Shown: one piece after another, positions 38,101 to 47,541 of the stretch | Layout of the letters: every line of letters begins with the position of its first letter | Numbering within the stretch: position 1 is the first letter of the stretch | Assembly (NCBI RefSeq): GCF_015291625.1 | Contig: NZ_CP030047.1 | Coordinates: forward strand, 8,184,001 to 8,248,000 | Length of the DNA: 64,000 nucleotides | Reading direction: 5' to 3' | DNA from: Bradyrhizobium sp. CCBAU 53421 | GTDB taxonomy: Bacteria > Pseudomonadota > Alphaproteobacteria > Rhizobiales > Xanthobacteraceae | Program-made: the position numbers and the translations under genes | Notes under the pieces: model-generated | Databases searched by the model: none | Told to the model about the DNA's origin: nothing | What the model saw: the letters and a program-made list of their open reading frames with translations, nothing else

Positions 38101-39135
38101 TCAGCGGGAACGGGCCCGGCGGGGCGGCGCCGGACCGATCCTGATACGGCCGGAGGCGACGCTGATGACCGCTCCGGCAAGGGTCTGTTTCAGCTTGGAT
38201 TCGCGTTTTCCCAAGGGCTCATTGACGGCCTCGTCGACCGCGGCGAGCAGGGTTTCGACCTTGCCGAGTTCGGCTGGCCCCTCATGTCCGGTGCGGTCGA
38301 TGGCGCGCTTGAGCAGGCGAAGGCGGATCTCATCCGGCATCACCGCGAACAGTGCAGCGTCGAAGCCCGCATCGAGGTTATCCTCGCTTTTCAACGTAAG
38401 ATAGCGCTCGGCGCCGTCGACCAGCACCTCCAGCGCAGCGTTGGCTCGCGCGATCCGCGCGGCGAGCCGTGCCAGGTTCCGCGCGTCGCCACCCTCCTCG
38501 GCCAGCATCGGCATCAGCGCGCGCAGCCGCGGCCGCGTGAAGGAAGGATCGCGGTTGGTCGGATCGTCGGCAAAACCGATGTGCGCCTTCTTCAGCGTCG
38601 CGATCAGCTGTGCCTTGGAAATATCGAGCAGCGGCCGCGTCAGCAGAACGCCATCGCGCTCGGTCTCGTGCGCCATCGCCGAAAGGCCCGCGATGCCGCT
38701 GCCGCGCAGCATCCGCATCAGCAGCGTCTCGGCCTGGTCGTCGCGGGTATGCGCGGTCAGGATATGCGTGGCGCCGTGCTTGCGCGCCGCTTGCGCGAGC
38801 AGGCCATAACGCGCCTTACGCGCGGCTGCCGGCACGCCGGTACTGGGCTTGGGCCCGCGCCAGCGCAACGTGTGATGCGGCACATCGAGACTTCGCGCCA
38901 GCCGCTTGACGTCGCGCGCCTCGCGAGCCGCTTCAGGACGCAGGCCGTGATCGACGGTGACCGCCACCAGATGCGGACCCTGCGCAAGCGCGCGGCGCCA
39001 GCGTGCGGCCAGCCACATCAGCGCGATTGAATCGGGACCGCCCGACACCGCGAGCACGATCGCCGGCGCGCGCGCCAGGCCCGCGAACAGGCGCTTGGCG
39101 TCCCTTGCCGGGATGGCGGATTGGTCGTCGGGCAT
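38101..39135 (-). CDS. tilS: tRNA(Ile)-lysidine synthase
   Basis: The 344-residue PP-loop enzyme has the signature SGGPDS (31-36) and the companion segments HHTLRWRGPKPSTGVPAAAR and HTRDDQAETLLMRMLRGSGI. TilS attaches lysine to C34 of the CAU-anticodon isoleucine tRNA, so that AUA is read as isoleucine. The length fits alphaproteobacterial forms that lack the long C-terminal domain of E. coli TilS. It lies between ybgF/cpoB (51 bases) and ftsH. Confidence 0.96.
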   Translation of the reverse strand: MPDDQSAIPARDAKRLFAGLARAPAIVLAVSGGPDSIALMWLAARWRRALAQGPHLVAVTVDHGLRPEAAREARDVKRLARSLDVPHHTLRWRGPKPSTGVPAAARKARYGLLAQAARKHGATHILTAHTRDDQAETLLMRMLRGSGIAGLSAMAHETERDGVLLTRPLLDISKAQLIATLKKAHIGFADDPTNRDPSFTRPRLRALMPMLAEEGGDARNLARLAARIARANAALEVLVDGAERYLTLKSEDNLDAGFDAALFAVMPDEIRLRLLKRAIDRTGHEGPAELGKVETLLAAVDEAVNEPLGKRESKLKQTLAGAVISVASGRIRIGPAPPRRARSR

Positions 39136-39186
39136 CGCAGAACCAGCAGGTCGCGGAAAGGCCGGAAGCGGCCTCCCCTTGCTGGT

Positions 39187-40209
39187 TTAGCACTTCACGC
39201 GCTTCTGCTCGCGGTCAACCGCAGCCTTGACCCCGCCGGACGCGCGCGGGTACTTCCGCGTGATCTCGCCGAACGCGGCACAGGCTGCTTCCTTTTCCTT
39301 CAGCGCCGCCAGCGACTGGCCGAGCCGCAGCAGCGCGTCGGGCGCCTTCGCGGACTTGTCGAACTTGGTGGTCACACCGAGGAAGGTTTCCGCAGCGTCG
39401 CGATATTGCTGACGCTGGAAATAGCTTTCGCCGAGCCAGTATTGCGAATCCGCCACCAAGGGATCGGTCGGATACTTCGTGGCGAAGTTCTTCATCGTCT
39501 CCTCGGCGAGCGCATAGTCCTTGCGCTGCATGTAGCCGATGCCGAGGTCGAACTCGTCCTTCGGCGTCGCCGACGGCGGCAATGTGGTCAGGGCCGCGCT
39601 TGCGCCGGGCGCCCGCTGCGGACTGGTGTTGCCGAGTTCGAGCGGCTCGCCCGCCCCACGGCCGCCCGGAGCGCCGGCCTGCGCATCGCTTGGCATCGGC
39701 ATCTGGCCGCCGCCGAGTGCGCGCGGCACGCCCGGAGCATTCGGATTCTGGTTCGGATCGAAGGCATCGCCGCGACCGCGGCGGCCGGGAGCTGCCGCAG
39801 GCGCCGGCTCCTGCACGATCGGCGCGGGCGCTGCGATCTGCTGCTGGTCATAGCCGCCTTGCGGCTGCCGGCCATAGCCTTGCTGCGGCTGGCCGTAGCC
39901 CGGCTGAGCTTGCGGGTAAGTCTGCGGTTGCTGGGCCGGTGGCACCGCCGCGACATTGGGCTGGCCGGCCGGAGCCTGTCCGGGAGCGCCGGGCGGCTGG
40001 CCGCCGAGCTGGCGCAGCCGCTCCTCGAGCTGACGGTTGCGGTACTGCAGCTCCTCGTTCTGGCCGGTCAACTGCCGCAGCTGGTTCTCCAGCCGTTCGA
40101 TCCGCATTTCGGCATCGGAATCGTCGGATTGGGCAAACACTGGTGCGGAAACGGCGAATAGCGCCGCGATCGCCGCGGCGGAGGAAAGAAAATGAAGCCT
40201 GGATGACAT
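39187..40209 (-). CDS. cpoB: Tol-Pal system coordinator YbgF/CpoB
   Basis: From the ATG at 40209 (after CAGGGCAAA) the product has 340 residues. A signal peptide ends at about residue 27 (SAPVFAQ). Residues 30-70 form a coiled coil (RIERLENQLRQL and RQLEERLRQLG). A Q/P/G-rich linker (about 75-200) follows, then a TPR domain (about 215-335). CpoB joins Tol-Pal with peptidoglycan synthesis during constriction. It lies after pal, which is separated by a strong terminator, and precedes tilS. The open frame continues to 40290, but the signal peptide favours 40209. Confidence 0.93.
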   Translation of the reverse strand: MSSRLHFLSSAAAIAALFAVSAPVFAQSDDSDAEMRIERLENQLRQLTGQNEELQYRNRQLEERLRQLGGQPPGAPGQAPAGQPNVAAVPPAQQPQTYPQAQPGYGQPQQGYGRQPQGGYDQQQIAAPAPIVQEPAPAAAPGRRGRGDAFDPNQNPNAPGVPRALGGGQMPMPSDAQAGAPGGRGAGEPLELGNTSPQRAPGASAALTTLPPSATPKDEFDLGIGYMQRKDYALAEETMKNFATKYPTDPLVADSQYWLGESYFQRQQYRDAAETFLGVTTKFDKSAKAPDALLRLGQSLAALKEKEAACAAFGEITRKYPRASGGVKAAVDREQKRVKC

Positions 40210-40404
40210 TTTGCCCTGACGACGAGATCGACGTGAAAAGCGAGCGACATTGAGGGACGGAGTACGCCGGAATTGTGACTGGCACTTCAAATCCGGGACA
40301 ACGCCGCGGATACCGGTTTAGTACGGACGGTGGAACAAGCAAGCGGCCAATTGCGCGCAGCCTCGTTCATCTTGATGAAGGCGGGCCGGGCTTTTCATGC
40401 GGCC

Positions 40405-40435
40405 AAAACAAAGCCGGCGCCCGAAGGCGCCGGCT
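40405..40435 (-). terminator. rho-independent terminator of pal
   Basis: On the minus strand a 10-bp G+C stem (AGCCGGCGCC with GGCGCCGGCT) closes on a TTCG tetraloop and is followed by TTTGTTTT. It lies about 25 bases after the pal stop codon. It should separate pal transcription from ybgF/cpoB. Confidence 0.88.
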
Positions 40436-40458
40436 CGGAAAACTCATTCAACGTCGCG

Positions 40459-40941
40459 TCAGGAACTGGCGTTCAGCACGGTGACGGCGCGGCGGTTCTG
40501 CGACCAGCAGGAGATGTCGTTACAGACCGCGACCGGGCGCTCCTTGCCGTAGGAGATGGTGCGCATGCGGCTCGGATCGATGCCGCGCGAGGCGAGATAG
40601 GCGCGCACCGACTGGGCCCGGCGAGCACCGAGCGCGATGTTGTATTCGCGCGTGCCGCGCTCGTCGGCATGACCCTCGATGGTGAAGGAATAACGGTTGT
40701 AGGTCTGCAGCCACTGCGCCTGCTTGTCGAGGGTCGCGGTCGCCTGCGGGCTGAGATCGGTCTGATCGCTCTCGAAGAACACGCGATCGCCGACATTGAC
40801 CACGAAATCCTGCTGGCTGCCCGGGGTCGCGGCGCCCCCGATCGCGCCGTTGGCGTCCAACGGGTTCTTGTTGGCGCAGGCGCCCATCGACAGCGCCACC
40901 GCCAGAACCGCAACCAGCTTCATACCCTGGAGATATTTCAT
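40459..40941 (-). CDS. pal: peptidoglycan-associated lipoprotein
   Basis: From the ATG at 40941 the product has 160 residues. The lipobox MGAC ends at Cys22. The OmpA-like domain (about 55-158) contains the peptidoglycan-binding signature FTIEGHADERGTREYNIALG and later RRAQSVRAYL. Pal sits in the outer membrane, binds murein, and joins TolB to pull in the envelope at division. It is not adjacent to tolB here: two signalling genes lie between. It is followed by a terminator at 40405-40435. Upstream frame extension to 41049 is not supported. Confidence 0.97.
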   Translation of the reverse strand: MKYLQGMKLVAVLAVALSMGACANKNPLDANGAIGGAATPGSQQDFVVNVGDRVFFESDQTDLSPQATATLDKQAQWLQTYNRYSFTIEGHADERGTREYNIALGARRAQSVRAYLASRGIDPSRMRTISYGKERPVAVCNDISCWSQNRRAVTVLNASS

Positions 40942-41248
40942 TCCCGGAGCCTCCACGCTCACGCTCTTCGTACTGTCCATTGGGTCTACAGGGCGATGGT
41001 TAAGCGAACGTTCCGTCAACCTTGACGAGACCTTGCTGGACCCCATCAAATGCCAGGCAATGGCGAAAAGCGCCCCCGATGGTTAATGGGTGGCAAATGT
41101 GGCGCGACGGTGAAGGGAAGGCAAGTTCGCGGGAACCGAGCCGCCCAACAGCAATTTTGCCGCCGTCCGTGACCGGCCGGCGACAGATAGTTGCGGAATT
41201 GGACGCGGACCGGCGGCAATGATGGGACCGGAGCCGGCTGATTCCCCC
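40942..41248. other. 307-base gap upstream of pal
   Basis: It separates pal from the FeeM-like gene on the same strand and should hold the pal promoter. On the minus strand TTAACCAT half-sites occur twice (near 41001 and 41084), a pattern seen in CtrA-type sites. TTGACGGAACG near 41020 could serve as a -35. No gene was recognised. Confidence 0.4.
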
Positions 41249-41980
41249 TCAGGAATGCGGCACGATCGAATGGCGCTCGAATCGATCGATCGCCGGCTGC
41301 TGGAGCACGTGGTGTTCGCGCTCGAACAGCATGCGGCGCTCAAACGCCGATGAGCGCATCATCGGGTAGCGCGCGAACACCTTGTCGCGCATGGTGGGGA
41401 AGTCCGCCGCCATCAGGCCGACCGGCTTGAGCAGGCCCGGAAACAGCCGCGGCTCGGCGATCGTCTCGTGGAAGAAGACGCGGCGGTAGAACGCCTGGTG
41501 CTCGGGGCGAACGATCGCGAGCCCCAGATCGGCGCCGAAATACTCGCAAGCCATGTAGGCGAGGCGAACGGTGACATAGGGCAGTTCAGGCGCGCGCCGG
41601 GCCCGATCGGGATCCGCAACGAACCGTGCGGGATCGATGATGATCTCATTGCGATCGAGTTTCGGATGCAGGATTTCGCCGAACGCCTCCGCAGAGCACG
41701 ACTCGCGCCACTCGCTCGTCAGCACGCTGATGCGAACCGAGCTGCTGAGCTCGCCGTCGAGATAGACGCCGAAGGTCCAGGAGTTCTCCAGATCGTCATA
41801 TTGATCCGTGACCCGCTGCTCCGCGGATTCCTTCACCGCGCCTTCGCGCAGATAGGCGCGGTAACGCAGATTGTAGATCTCTTCTTTTTCGGCGGGCGTT
41901 TGGGCGAGGCGGTAATCAACCTGGTCGAGCAGCTCGGGGCCCCGCGAAAAAGCGCGGGGCGCGACGACAGGGGACCTCAT
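41249..41980 (-). CDS. FeeM-like N-acyl amino acid synthase (GNAT/autoinducer-synthase fold)
   Basis: The 243-residue soluble protein contains AEKEEIYNLRYRAYLREGAV, then VYLDGELSSSVRISVL and IIIDPARFVADPDRARRAPE, the pattern of the FeeM catalytic-core family. FeeM enzymes load a fatty acyl chain from acyl-ACP onto an amino acid and are distant relatives of LuxI-type autoinducer synthases. The conserved tyrosine/arginine pair (YNLRYRAYL) and the acidic ED/D segment (TDQYDDLENSWTFGVY) are visible. ATG follows CCGGAG. The product and its acceptor amino acid are unknown. It is directly next to a membrane GGDEF-EAL gene, and both lie within the Tol-Pal cluster. Confidence 0.8.
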   Translation of the reverse strand: MRSPVVAPRAFSRGPELLDQVDYRLAQTPAEKEEIYNLRYRAYLREGAVKESAEQRVTDQYDDLENSWTFGVYLDGELSSSVRISVLTSEWRESCSAEAFGEILHPKLDRNEIIIDPARFVADPDRARRAPELPYVTVRLAYMACEYFGADLGLAIVRPEHQAFYRRVFFHETIAEPRLFPGLLKPVGLMAADFPTMRDKVFARYPMMRSSAFERRMLFEREHHVLQQPAIDRFERHSIVPHS

Positions 41981-42027
41981 GAACTACTCCGGACTTTCAC
42001 GACAACTTTTGCGAGCCGCCGAAAACC

Positions 42028-42042
42028 TTAACAGCTTCTTAA
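42028..42042. promoter_or_regulatory. CtrA-like box upstream of the FeeM-like gene
   Basis: TTAA-CAGCTTC-TTAA is an exact TTAA-N7-TTAA direct repeat, the core of the CtrA consensus. It lies about 48 bases ahead of the ATG at 41980. Other TTAAC motifs occur nearby. CtrA binding is inferred from the pattern. Confidence 0.4.
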
Positions 42043-42152
42043 TTTTCGTCAAAGCAATCGAGGCAATACAGTTAACCTCCGGCCGCAAAGGCGCAGTCCC
42101 GGTAGCGCAATCGAGGGCAACCACAACTATCGATTGAAGGGATTTGGCCCGC

Positions 42153-44483
42153 TCACGCGATCGAGCGCGAGGGAACCACGTGCAGCTGCTCGTCGGTCCG
42201 CCTGCCGTGCGAGGCATTGAGCAGCTGGCGGATACGCAGCGCGGGAACCGGCCGGCTGAACAGGTATCCCTGTGCTTCGGTCACGGCGCCGTCGGAACTG
42301 ATCAGCTCGAGCTGCTCGTTGGTCTCGATGCCCTCGACCACGACCGACATGCCGAGATCCGCCGACAGCCGCGCCACCCCGCGCAGCAGGGTCAGCGGAC
42401 GGTCGCTGTCGATGCCCTCGAGGAAGGAGCGGTCGATCTTGACCTTCTGCAGCGGGAAATTGTGCAAATAGCTGAGCGACGAGTAGCCGGTGCCGAAATC
42501 ATCCAGCGAGATCCGCACGCCGAGCGAACGCAGCTGCGACAGCACGTCGTGGGTCAGCTCGGTGTTGTGCAGCAGCGAGGATTCGGTGATCTCGATCTCG
42601 AGACGGTGCGCCGGCAGACCGGAGACCTCGAGCGCGTAGCGGACCTCGCTCAGCACGTCGCGCTGATGGAACTGCTGCGGCGAGAAATTGACCGCGACGC
42701 TGACCGCCTCCGGCCACTTCATGCATTCCATGCAAGCCTTGCGCAGGATCCAGCGCCCGAGATCGACGATCAGGCCCATGTCCTCGGCAACCGGGATGAT
42801 GTCGACCGGTGAGACCGTGCCACGCGCCGGATGGTTCCAGCGCAGCAGCGCCTCGCAGGTCGAGACCTTGCCGGACTTCAGGTTGATCAGCGGCTGGTAG
42901 AACAGCTCGAATTCCTCGTTGGCGAGCGCCTTGCGCAGATCGAGCTCGAGGATGCGGCGTGCCTCGACGGTCTGCGCCATCTCGTCGCGGAAGAAGCAGA
43001 AGGTACCGCGGCCGTCGGCCTTGGCACGGTAGAGCGCCATGTCGGCGTTCTTCAGCAGCGTATCGGCGCCGACGCCCGGCGCGGTCATCGCGATGCCGAC
43101 GCTGGCGCCGATCTCGACCAGATGGTTGTCGATCTTGTAGCGCTCGCTGAGGCGATCGACGATGCGCCGCGCCAATGCAGCGGCGTCCTCATGCGAGTGG
43201 ATGTTCTGCTGGAACACGACGAACTCGTCGCCGCCGAACCGCGCCACGAAATCCTCCGGACGCAGCATCTCGCGCAGCCGTTCGGCGACCGCGCAAAGCA
43301 GCTGGTCGCCGCAGGGATGGCCGAGCGTATCGTTGACCTGCTTGAACTGGTCGAGGTCGACGAACAGCAATGCGGAGCGATGGTCGCCGTGCTGCATGGC
43401 GAGCAGCCGGCCGATCTCGTCGCGGAAATTGACCCGGTTGGGCAGCGCGGTCAGTTCGTCGTAGCGCGCGAGGTGACTGATCCTGGCCTCGGCGTCCTTG
43501 CGCTCGGTGATGTCCTCGACCAGCAAGACCGTGCCGCCGCCGGCCATCGGCTGGAACGTCCAATCCAGCGAACGGTTCTGCGCCGGATCGGGGTCGCTGG
43601 TGACGATGTCGCCGCGCTGCGAGCTCTCGATCTCGTAGAGAATCTGTTGCGCGGCTGCGGCCGAGATCGCGCCGGACAGCACGCAGGCATTGCAGATATC
43701 GGCCGCGCTGGCGCCGCGCTGCACGAAATCGTCCGACAGCTCCATCATCTCGATGAAGCGGTGGTTCATCACCGCGAGGCGTCCGTCGGCGCGGAACATG
43801 CACAGGCCGTGCGGCATGTTGTTGAGCGCGGTGTCGAACTGATGCGCCAGCGCCGCCTCGCGGAAGCTAGCGGTCAGCGCCTTGACGAAGATCGCATGCA
43901 GGCTGAGGTTGATGCCCTTCAGGCCGAGAAAGAACAGCACCAGCAGGATCGACAGGCCGATGTAGTAGAAGTCGCCGTGCAGCGCCAGGGCGAGCGACAT
44001 CGGCCCGCAGGCAACCAGCACATGGAGCTGCAGCAGCCGCGGCCGCCCGTAGTTGCGGGCCGCACCACCGGCCGTGTAGCCGACCGTCACCGCGACGCAG
44101 AGCATGTGGGCGATCGCATCGTCGCTGCCGAGGATGGTGACGAAGCACCAGGCGCCCAGCACCATGGCATAGACGATCGCACCGATCGAGTAGCGCGGCG
44201 CCCAGACCTTGGCTTCCTCGTAGGTCAGCCCGCCACCCTGCCCCTCGTCGTACTTGCGCATCCAGACCGCCCGCGCGGTTCCGATGGCAATGATCAGGAA
44301 GGCGAACGGCCACAGCAGCACGTTGCCGGTCTTGAGCGCGGTCATCACCGCGGCGGAGGCGGTGGCGACGCTGCCGAGGAACATCGCCCAGAAATTCTGG
44401 CGCATCGAATCCACGAGTGCAGCGTAGAGCACCGGCTCCAGCTCGTCCTGGCTGCCTCGTCGTTTCTGATCCACCAACTGCAT
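42153..44483 (-). CDS. inner-membrane GGDEF-EAL protein
   Basis: The 776-residue protein has about six N-terminal helices (within residues 30-205), a PAS-like segment (about 225-335), a GGDEF domain (about 345-505) and an EAL domain (about 515-765). GGDEF is canonical (RFGGDEF) and has the RxxD inhibitory site (RPED) five residues before it. EAL is complete: CEALLRWNHP, EIEITES, LDDFGTGYSSL, KVKIDRSFLEG and VEGIET. Both activities are therefore possible. The helices form a membrane sensor region without a named family. It lies between tolB and the FeeM-like gene on the same strand, so co-regulation with either is possible. Confidence 0.94.
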   Translation of the reverse strand: MQLVDQKRRGSQDELEPVLYAALVDSMRQNFWAMFLGSVATASAAVMTALKTGNVLLWPFAFLIIAIGTARAVWMRKYDEGQGGGLTYEEAKVWAPRYSIGAIVYAMVLGAWCFVTILGSDDAIAHMLCVAVTVGYTAGGAARNYGRPRLLQLHVLVACGPMSLALALHGDFYYIGLSILLVLFFLGLKGINLSLHAIFVKALTASFREAALAHQFDTALNNMPHGLCMFRADGRLAVMNHRFIEMMELSDDFVQRGASAADICNACVLSGAISAAAAQQILYEIESSQRGDIVTSDPDPAQNRSLDWTFQPMAGGGTVLLVEDITERKDAEARISHLARYDELTALPNRVNFRDEIGRLLAMQHGDHRSALLFVDLDQFKQVNDTLGHPCGDQLLCAVAERLREMLRPEDFVARFGGDEFVVFQQNIHSHEDAAALARRIVDRLSERYKIDNHLVEIGASVGIAMTAPGVGADTLLKNADMALYRAKADGRGTFCFFRDEMAQTVEARRILELDLRKALANEEFELFYQPLINLKSGKVSTCEALLRWNHPARGTVSPVDIIPVAEDMGLIVDLGRWILRKACMECMKWPEAVSVAVNFSPQQFHQRDVLSEVRYALEVSGLPAHRLEIEITESSLLHNTELTHDVLSQLRSLGVRISLDDFGTGYSSLSYLHNFPLQKVKIDRSFLEGIDSDRPLTLLRGVARLSADLGMSVVVEGIETNEQLELISSDGAVTEAQGYLFSRPVPALRIRQLLNASHGRRTDEQLHVVPSRSIA

Positions 44484-44669
44484 CTGCAGACGTACGCGTC
44501 CCTTTCCGTCTGCGTAGTTCTAGCGGTCGCAGGTGAAGTCTTTCTGAGGGAACATCGTTAGCGAGTCGTTGCAGCGACCCATTGATGGCCGAAATTCGGC
44601 ATAAGATTCAGTGCGCTAGGTAAGAAGTGCCGACCGCCCCGGGTTCCCCGGAGCAGCCCTGCACGAGCC

Positions 44670-46022
44670 TCACGACAACAGCGGCGACCAGGCGGGATCG
44701 GAGGCAAAACCGGGGGTCGGCACCCTCAGCTCGTTGCGCCCGGAGACGTCGATGGTGAACAGCGACGGGCCGCTGTTGCCGCCGGGATCGCGGAAGAACA
44801 TCACGACGCGCCCGTTCGGCGCAAAGGTCGGGCCTTCATTGTGGAAGCCCGAGGTCAGGATGCGCTCACCGGAGCCGTCCGGCTTCATGATGCCGATCGC
44901 GAACTGTCCGCCGCCCTGCTTGGTGAAGGCGATGTAGTCGCCGCGCGGCGACCACACCGGCGTCGAATAGGTGCCGTCGCCGAACGAGATGCGCTGCGCC
45001 GCACCGCCGGTAGCCGGCATCACATAGATCTGCGGCTTGCCGCCGCGATCGGATTCGAAGCAGAGCCGCGTGCCGTCGGGCGCGTAGGATGGCGAGGTGT
45101 CGATCGCCGGCGTGTCGGTCAGGCGCGTCATCGACTTCGAGCGCAGATCCATCACGAACAGGTTGGAGTTGCCGCCCTGCTGCAGGCTCATGATGACGCG
45201 CTGGCCGTCCGGCGAGAAGCGCGGCGAGAACGACATGCCCGGGAAATTGCCGACGATCTCGCGCTGGCCGGTCTCGATGTTGAGCAGATAGACGCGCGGG
45301 TCGCCCTGCCCGAATTCCATGTAGGTGATTTCCTGGGTCGACGGCGAGAAGCGCGGCGTCAGCACGAGGTCCGAGCCGCGGGTCAGATAGCGCACATTGG
45401 CGCCGTCCTGGTCCATCAGCGCGAGCCGCTTGACGCGGCGATCCGCCGAGCCGCTCTCGTCGACGAACACGACGCGGGTGTCGAAATAACCCTTCTCGCC
45501 GGTCAGCCGCTCGTAGATCTGGTCGGAGATGATGTGCGCGATGCGCCGCCAGTATTCGGCCGAGGTGTCGTACTGCTGGCCGGCAAGCTGCTGGCCGGTG
45601 TTGACGTCCCAGAGCCGGAACTCGGCCTTGACGCGCCCGTTGCCCTGGCGCGTCATGCGGCCGGTCACCAGCGCCTGCGCATTGATGCTCTTCCAGTTGT
45701 TGAAGTTCGGCGCCGCGTCGATGTTGATCTGCTTCTCGAGATAGGCGGCCTGATCGATCGGCGCGAACAATCCGCTGCGCTTCAGGTTGTTGGTGATCAC
45801 CTGCGTGACGCCGACGCCGACCTCGGTGTCGCCGGGCGTGCCGGCGGCAAAATTCGGGATCGCGATCGGCAGCGGCGCGAAGTCGCCTTCGGGAACGATG
45901 ATGCGCTTCTGGGCGAAGGCGCTGCGGCTTCCGGCGAGCGCGCCAAGCGCGGCCATGCCGGAGATCATCTGTCGGCGATTGAGGCGAAAGGTCATTGCAC
46001 GCAAATCATTCTGGTCGGTCAT
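44670..46022 (-). CDS. tolB: Tol-Pal system protein TolB
   Basis: Read from the ATG at 46022, the product has 450 residues. The mature part has an N-terminal domain and a six-bladed beta-propeller with repeated [44 protein letters not shown] and [13 protein letters not shown] segments. The signal region has an RR pair ([16 protein letters not shown]), which looks more Tat-like than the usual Sec signal. TolB in the periplasm bridges TolA and Pal. The alternatives are a TTG at 46052 and the ATG at 45995. It lies 45 bases after tolA. Confidence 0.96.
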   Translation of the reverse strand: MTDQNDLRAMTFRLNRRQMISGMAALGALAGSRSAFAQKRIIVPEGDFAPLPIAIPNFAAGTPGDTEVGVGVTQVITNNLKRSGLFAPIDQAAYLEKQINIDAAPNFNNWKSINAQALVTGRMTRQGNGRVKAEFRLWDVNTGQQLAGQQYDTSAEYWRRIAHIISDQIYERLTGEKGYFDTRVVFVDESGSADRRVKRLALMDQDGANVRYLTRGSDLVLTPRFSPSTQEITYMEFGQGDPRVYLLNIETGQREIVGNFPGMSFSPRFSPDGQRVIMSLQQGGNSNLFVMDLRSKSMTRLTDTPAIDTSPSYAPDGTRLCFESDRGGKPQIYVMPATGGAAQRISFGDGTYSTPVWSPRGDYIAFTKQGGGQFAIGIMKPDGSGERILTSGFHNEGPTFAPNGRVVMFFRDPGGNSGPSLFTIDVSGRNELRVPTPGFASDPAWSPLLS

Positions 46023-46067
46023 TGTCGGTAGACTTTGTTTGCTATTGGCCAAGCGACGCGGTCGTCC

Positions 46068-47000
46068 TCAGGTCTTTCGCTCTGTGAACACCGGCGCAAA
46101 ATACTTCCATTCGTCGAAGAAGGCCGCCGGCAGATTGTACGGCTGGCATTCGATGATCGCCCGCAGCGCGCTCTCTTGATACACCCGCAGATAGGGCGTC
46201 GACGGTGTGCCTTCCGGCACCGGCATGCCCTCGAGCGAGCCGTCGCGCTTCAGCTTGATCGAGAACACGGCCTCGGTCTGCTGCGCCTCGATGCCGCCAT
46301 AGGGTTTCTTCCAGCAGCGCTCGACCTGCTGCTTGAACATCGCGCCCCAGGTCGCGGAGTTATCGGCGGCCTTGCCCTTTGCCGTGCCGAGCGAGGCATT
46401 GGCGTTGAGCGTATCGCCGGTCGCCGAGGCGCGCGTCGGGTCACGCTTGTCGAGCAAGGCTGCGATCTTGCTCTGGTCGAACACGCGATCCTTCGGCTTC
46501 TGCTCCGGCGGCGGCTTGGCGGCCTGCTGGACCGGCTTCGGCGGCGGCTTCTTCTCTTCCTTCTTGATCGCTTCCGCGATCGGATCGGGCTTCACCGGAT
46601 CGGGCTTCTTCTCGACCGGCTTCGGCTCTTCTTTCGGCTTGTTCTCGACCTTCTTCGGCGGATCCGGCTTCTTGTCTTCCGGCTTCTCCACCTTCGGCGT
46701 CGGGGCCGGCGCGGTGTCGGTCACGACCGGCGGCTTCTTGTCGTCGATCTTGCCGACGGCATCGTCCATCGGCTTGGCCTCGGCGACCTTCTCGACCAGC
46801 GGCTTGGGATTTTCCTTCTTGCCGTCCTTCTGGCCGGCCATGACATGAGAGAGCTGGTCGGACGAGATCACATCGACGGCAACCGACTCCTCTTCCGGCA
46901 TCACATACGCCTTGGTCGAGAACGAAATCAGGCCCCACCCGATCACGAGGACGTGCAGGACAATCGATGCCGCCAGAGTCTTGTCGACCTTGACCTTCAA
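46068..47000 (-). CDS. tolA: Tol-Pal system protein TolA
   Basis: The 310-residue protein has one membrane helix (about 8-28, LAASIVLHVLVIGWGLISF). It has a long periplasmic K/P/E/D-rich region (about 55-190) with repeated PKKVENKPKEEPKPVEKK-type sequence, and a C-terminal TonB-like domain (about 205-305) that binds TolB and Pal. The helix carries the conserved histidine of TolA-type energy coupling. It lies 30 bases after tolR. Confidence 0.95.
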   Translation of the reverse strand: MKVKVDKTLAASIVLHVLVIGWGLISFSTKAYVMPEEESVAVDVISSDQLSHVMAGQKDGKKENPKPLVEKVAEAKPMDDAVGKIDDKKPPVVTDTAPAPTPKVEKPEDKKPDPPKKVENKPKEEPKPVEKKPDPVKPDPIAEAIKKEEKKPPPKPVQQAAKPPPEQKPKDRVFDQSKIAALLDKRDPTRASATGDTLNANASLGTAKGKAADNSATWGAMFKQQVERCWKKPYGGIEAQQTEAVFSIKLKRDGSLEGMPVPEGTPSTPYLRVYQESALRAIIECQPYNLPAAFFDEWKYFAPVFTERKT

Positions 47001-47030
47001 ATCAGGCTTCCCCGTGCCTTGGCATGGTGG

Positions 47031-47498
47031 TTATCCGCCTTCCGGGATGATGACGATATTCGCCTTGAATCCCGCGGCCCGGACCTCCCCGAGCAATTTC
47101 ATCATATCCGTGTAACAGACGTCCTTGTCGCCACGCAGATACACCACTTTTTCGGCATCCGACCGGGCATCCCCGATCGCCTTGATCTTGGCCGGAAAAT
47201 CGGCGGCCGTGATCGGCGCGTCGCCGAGATAGAGCTCGACATTCGAGTTGCAGCCACCGCCAGTGCGCTTGACCGACAGCGTCAGCGGCGGCTGGTTCGA
47301 CGAAATCGACTTGCCGCCGCTCGCAACCGGCAGGTCGATGTCGATGTTCGACGTCATCAGCGGCGCTGCGACCATGAAGATGATCAGCAGCACCAGCATC
47401 ACGTCGACCATCGGCGTGACGTTGATCTCGGCCATGACCGGCTTGCGCCCGCCGCGGCGGCGTCTGCCACCGCCGGACCCTGCCATGCTCATCGCCAT
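47031..47498 (-). CDS. tolR: Tol-Pal system protein TolR
   Basis: The 155-residue protein is ExbD-like. A basic N-terminus (GGGRRRRGGRKPVMAEINVT) leads to a single membrane helix with the conserved aspartate in the segment MVDVMLVLLIIFMVAAP. The periplasmic domain follows. With TolQ it forms the proton-driven motor that energises TolA. It starts 43 bases after tolQ. Confidence 0.96.
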   Translation of the reverse strand: MAMSMAGSGGGRRRRGGRKPVMAEINVTPMVDVMLVLLIIFMVAAPLMTSNIDIDLPVASGGKSISSNQPPLTLSVKRTGGGCNSNVELYLGDAPITAADFPAKIKAIGDARSDAEKVVYLRGDKDVCYTDMMKLLGEVRAAGFKANIVIIPEGG

Positions 47499-47541
47499 GA
47501 TCGTACGCTCACAACAGTGACCATCGTGACCATCATTGATC

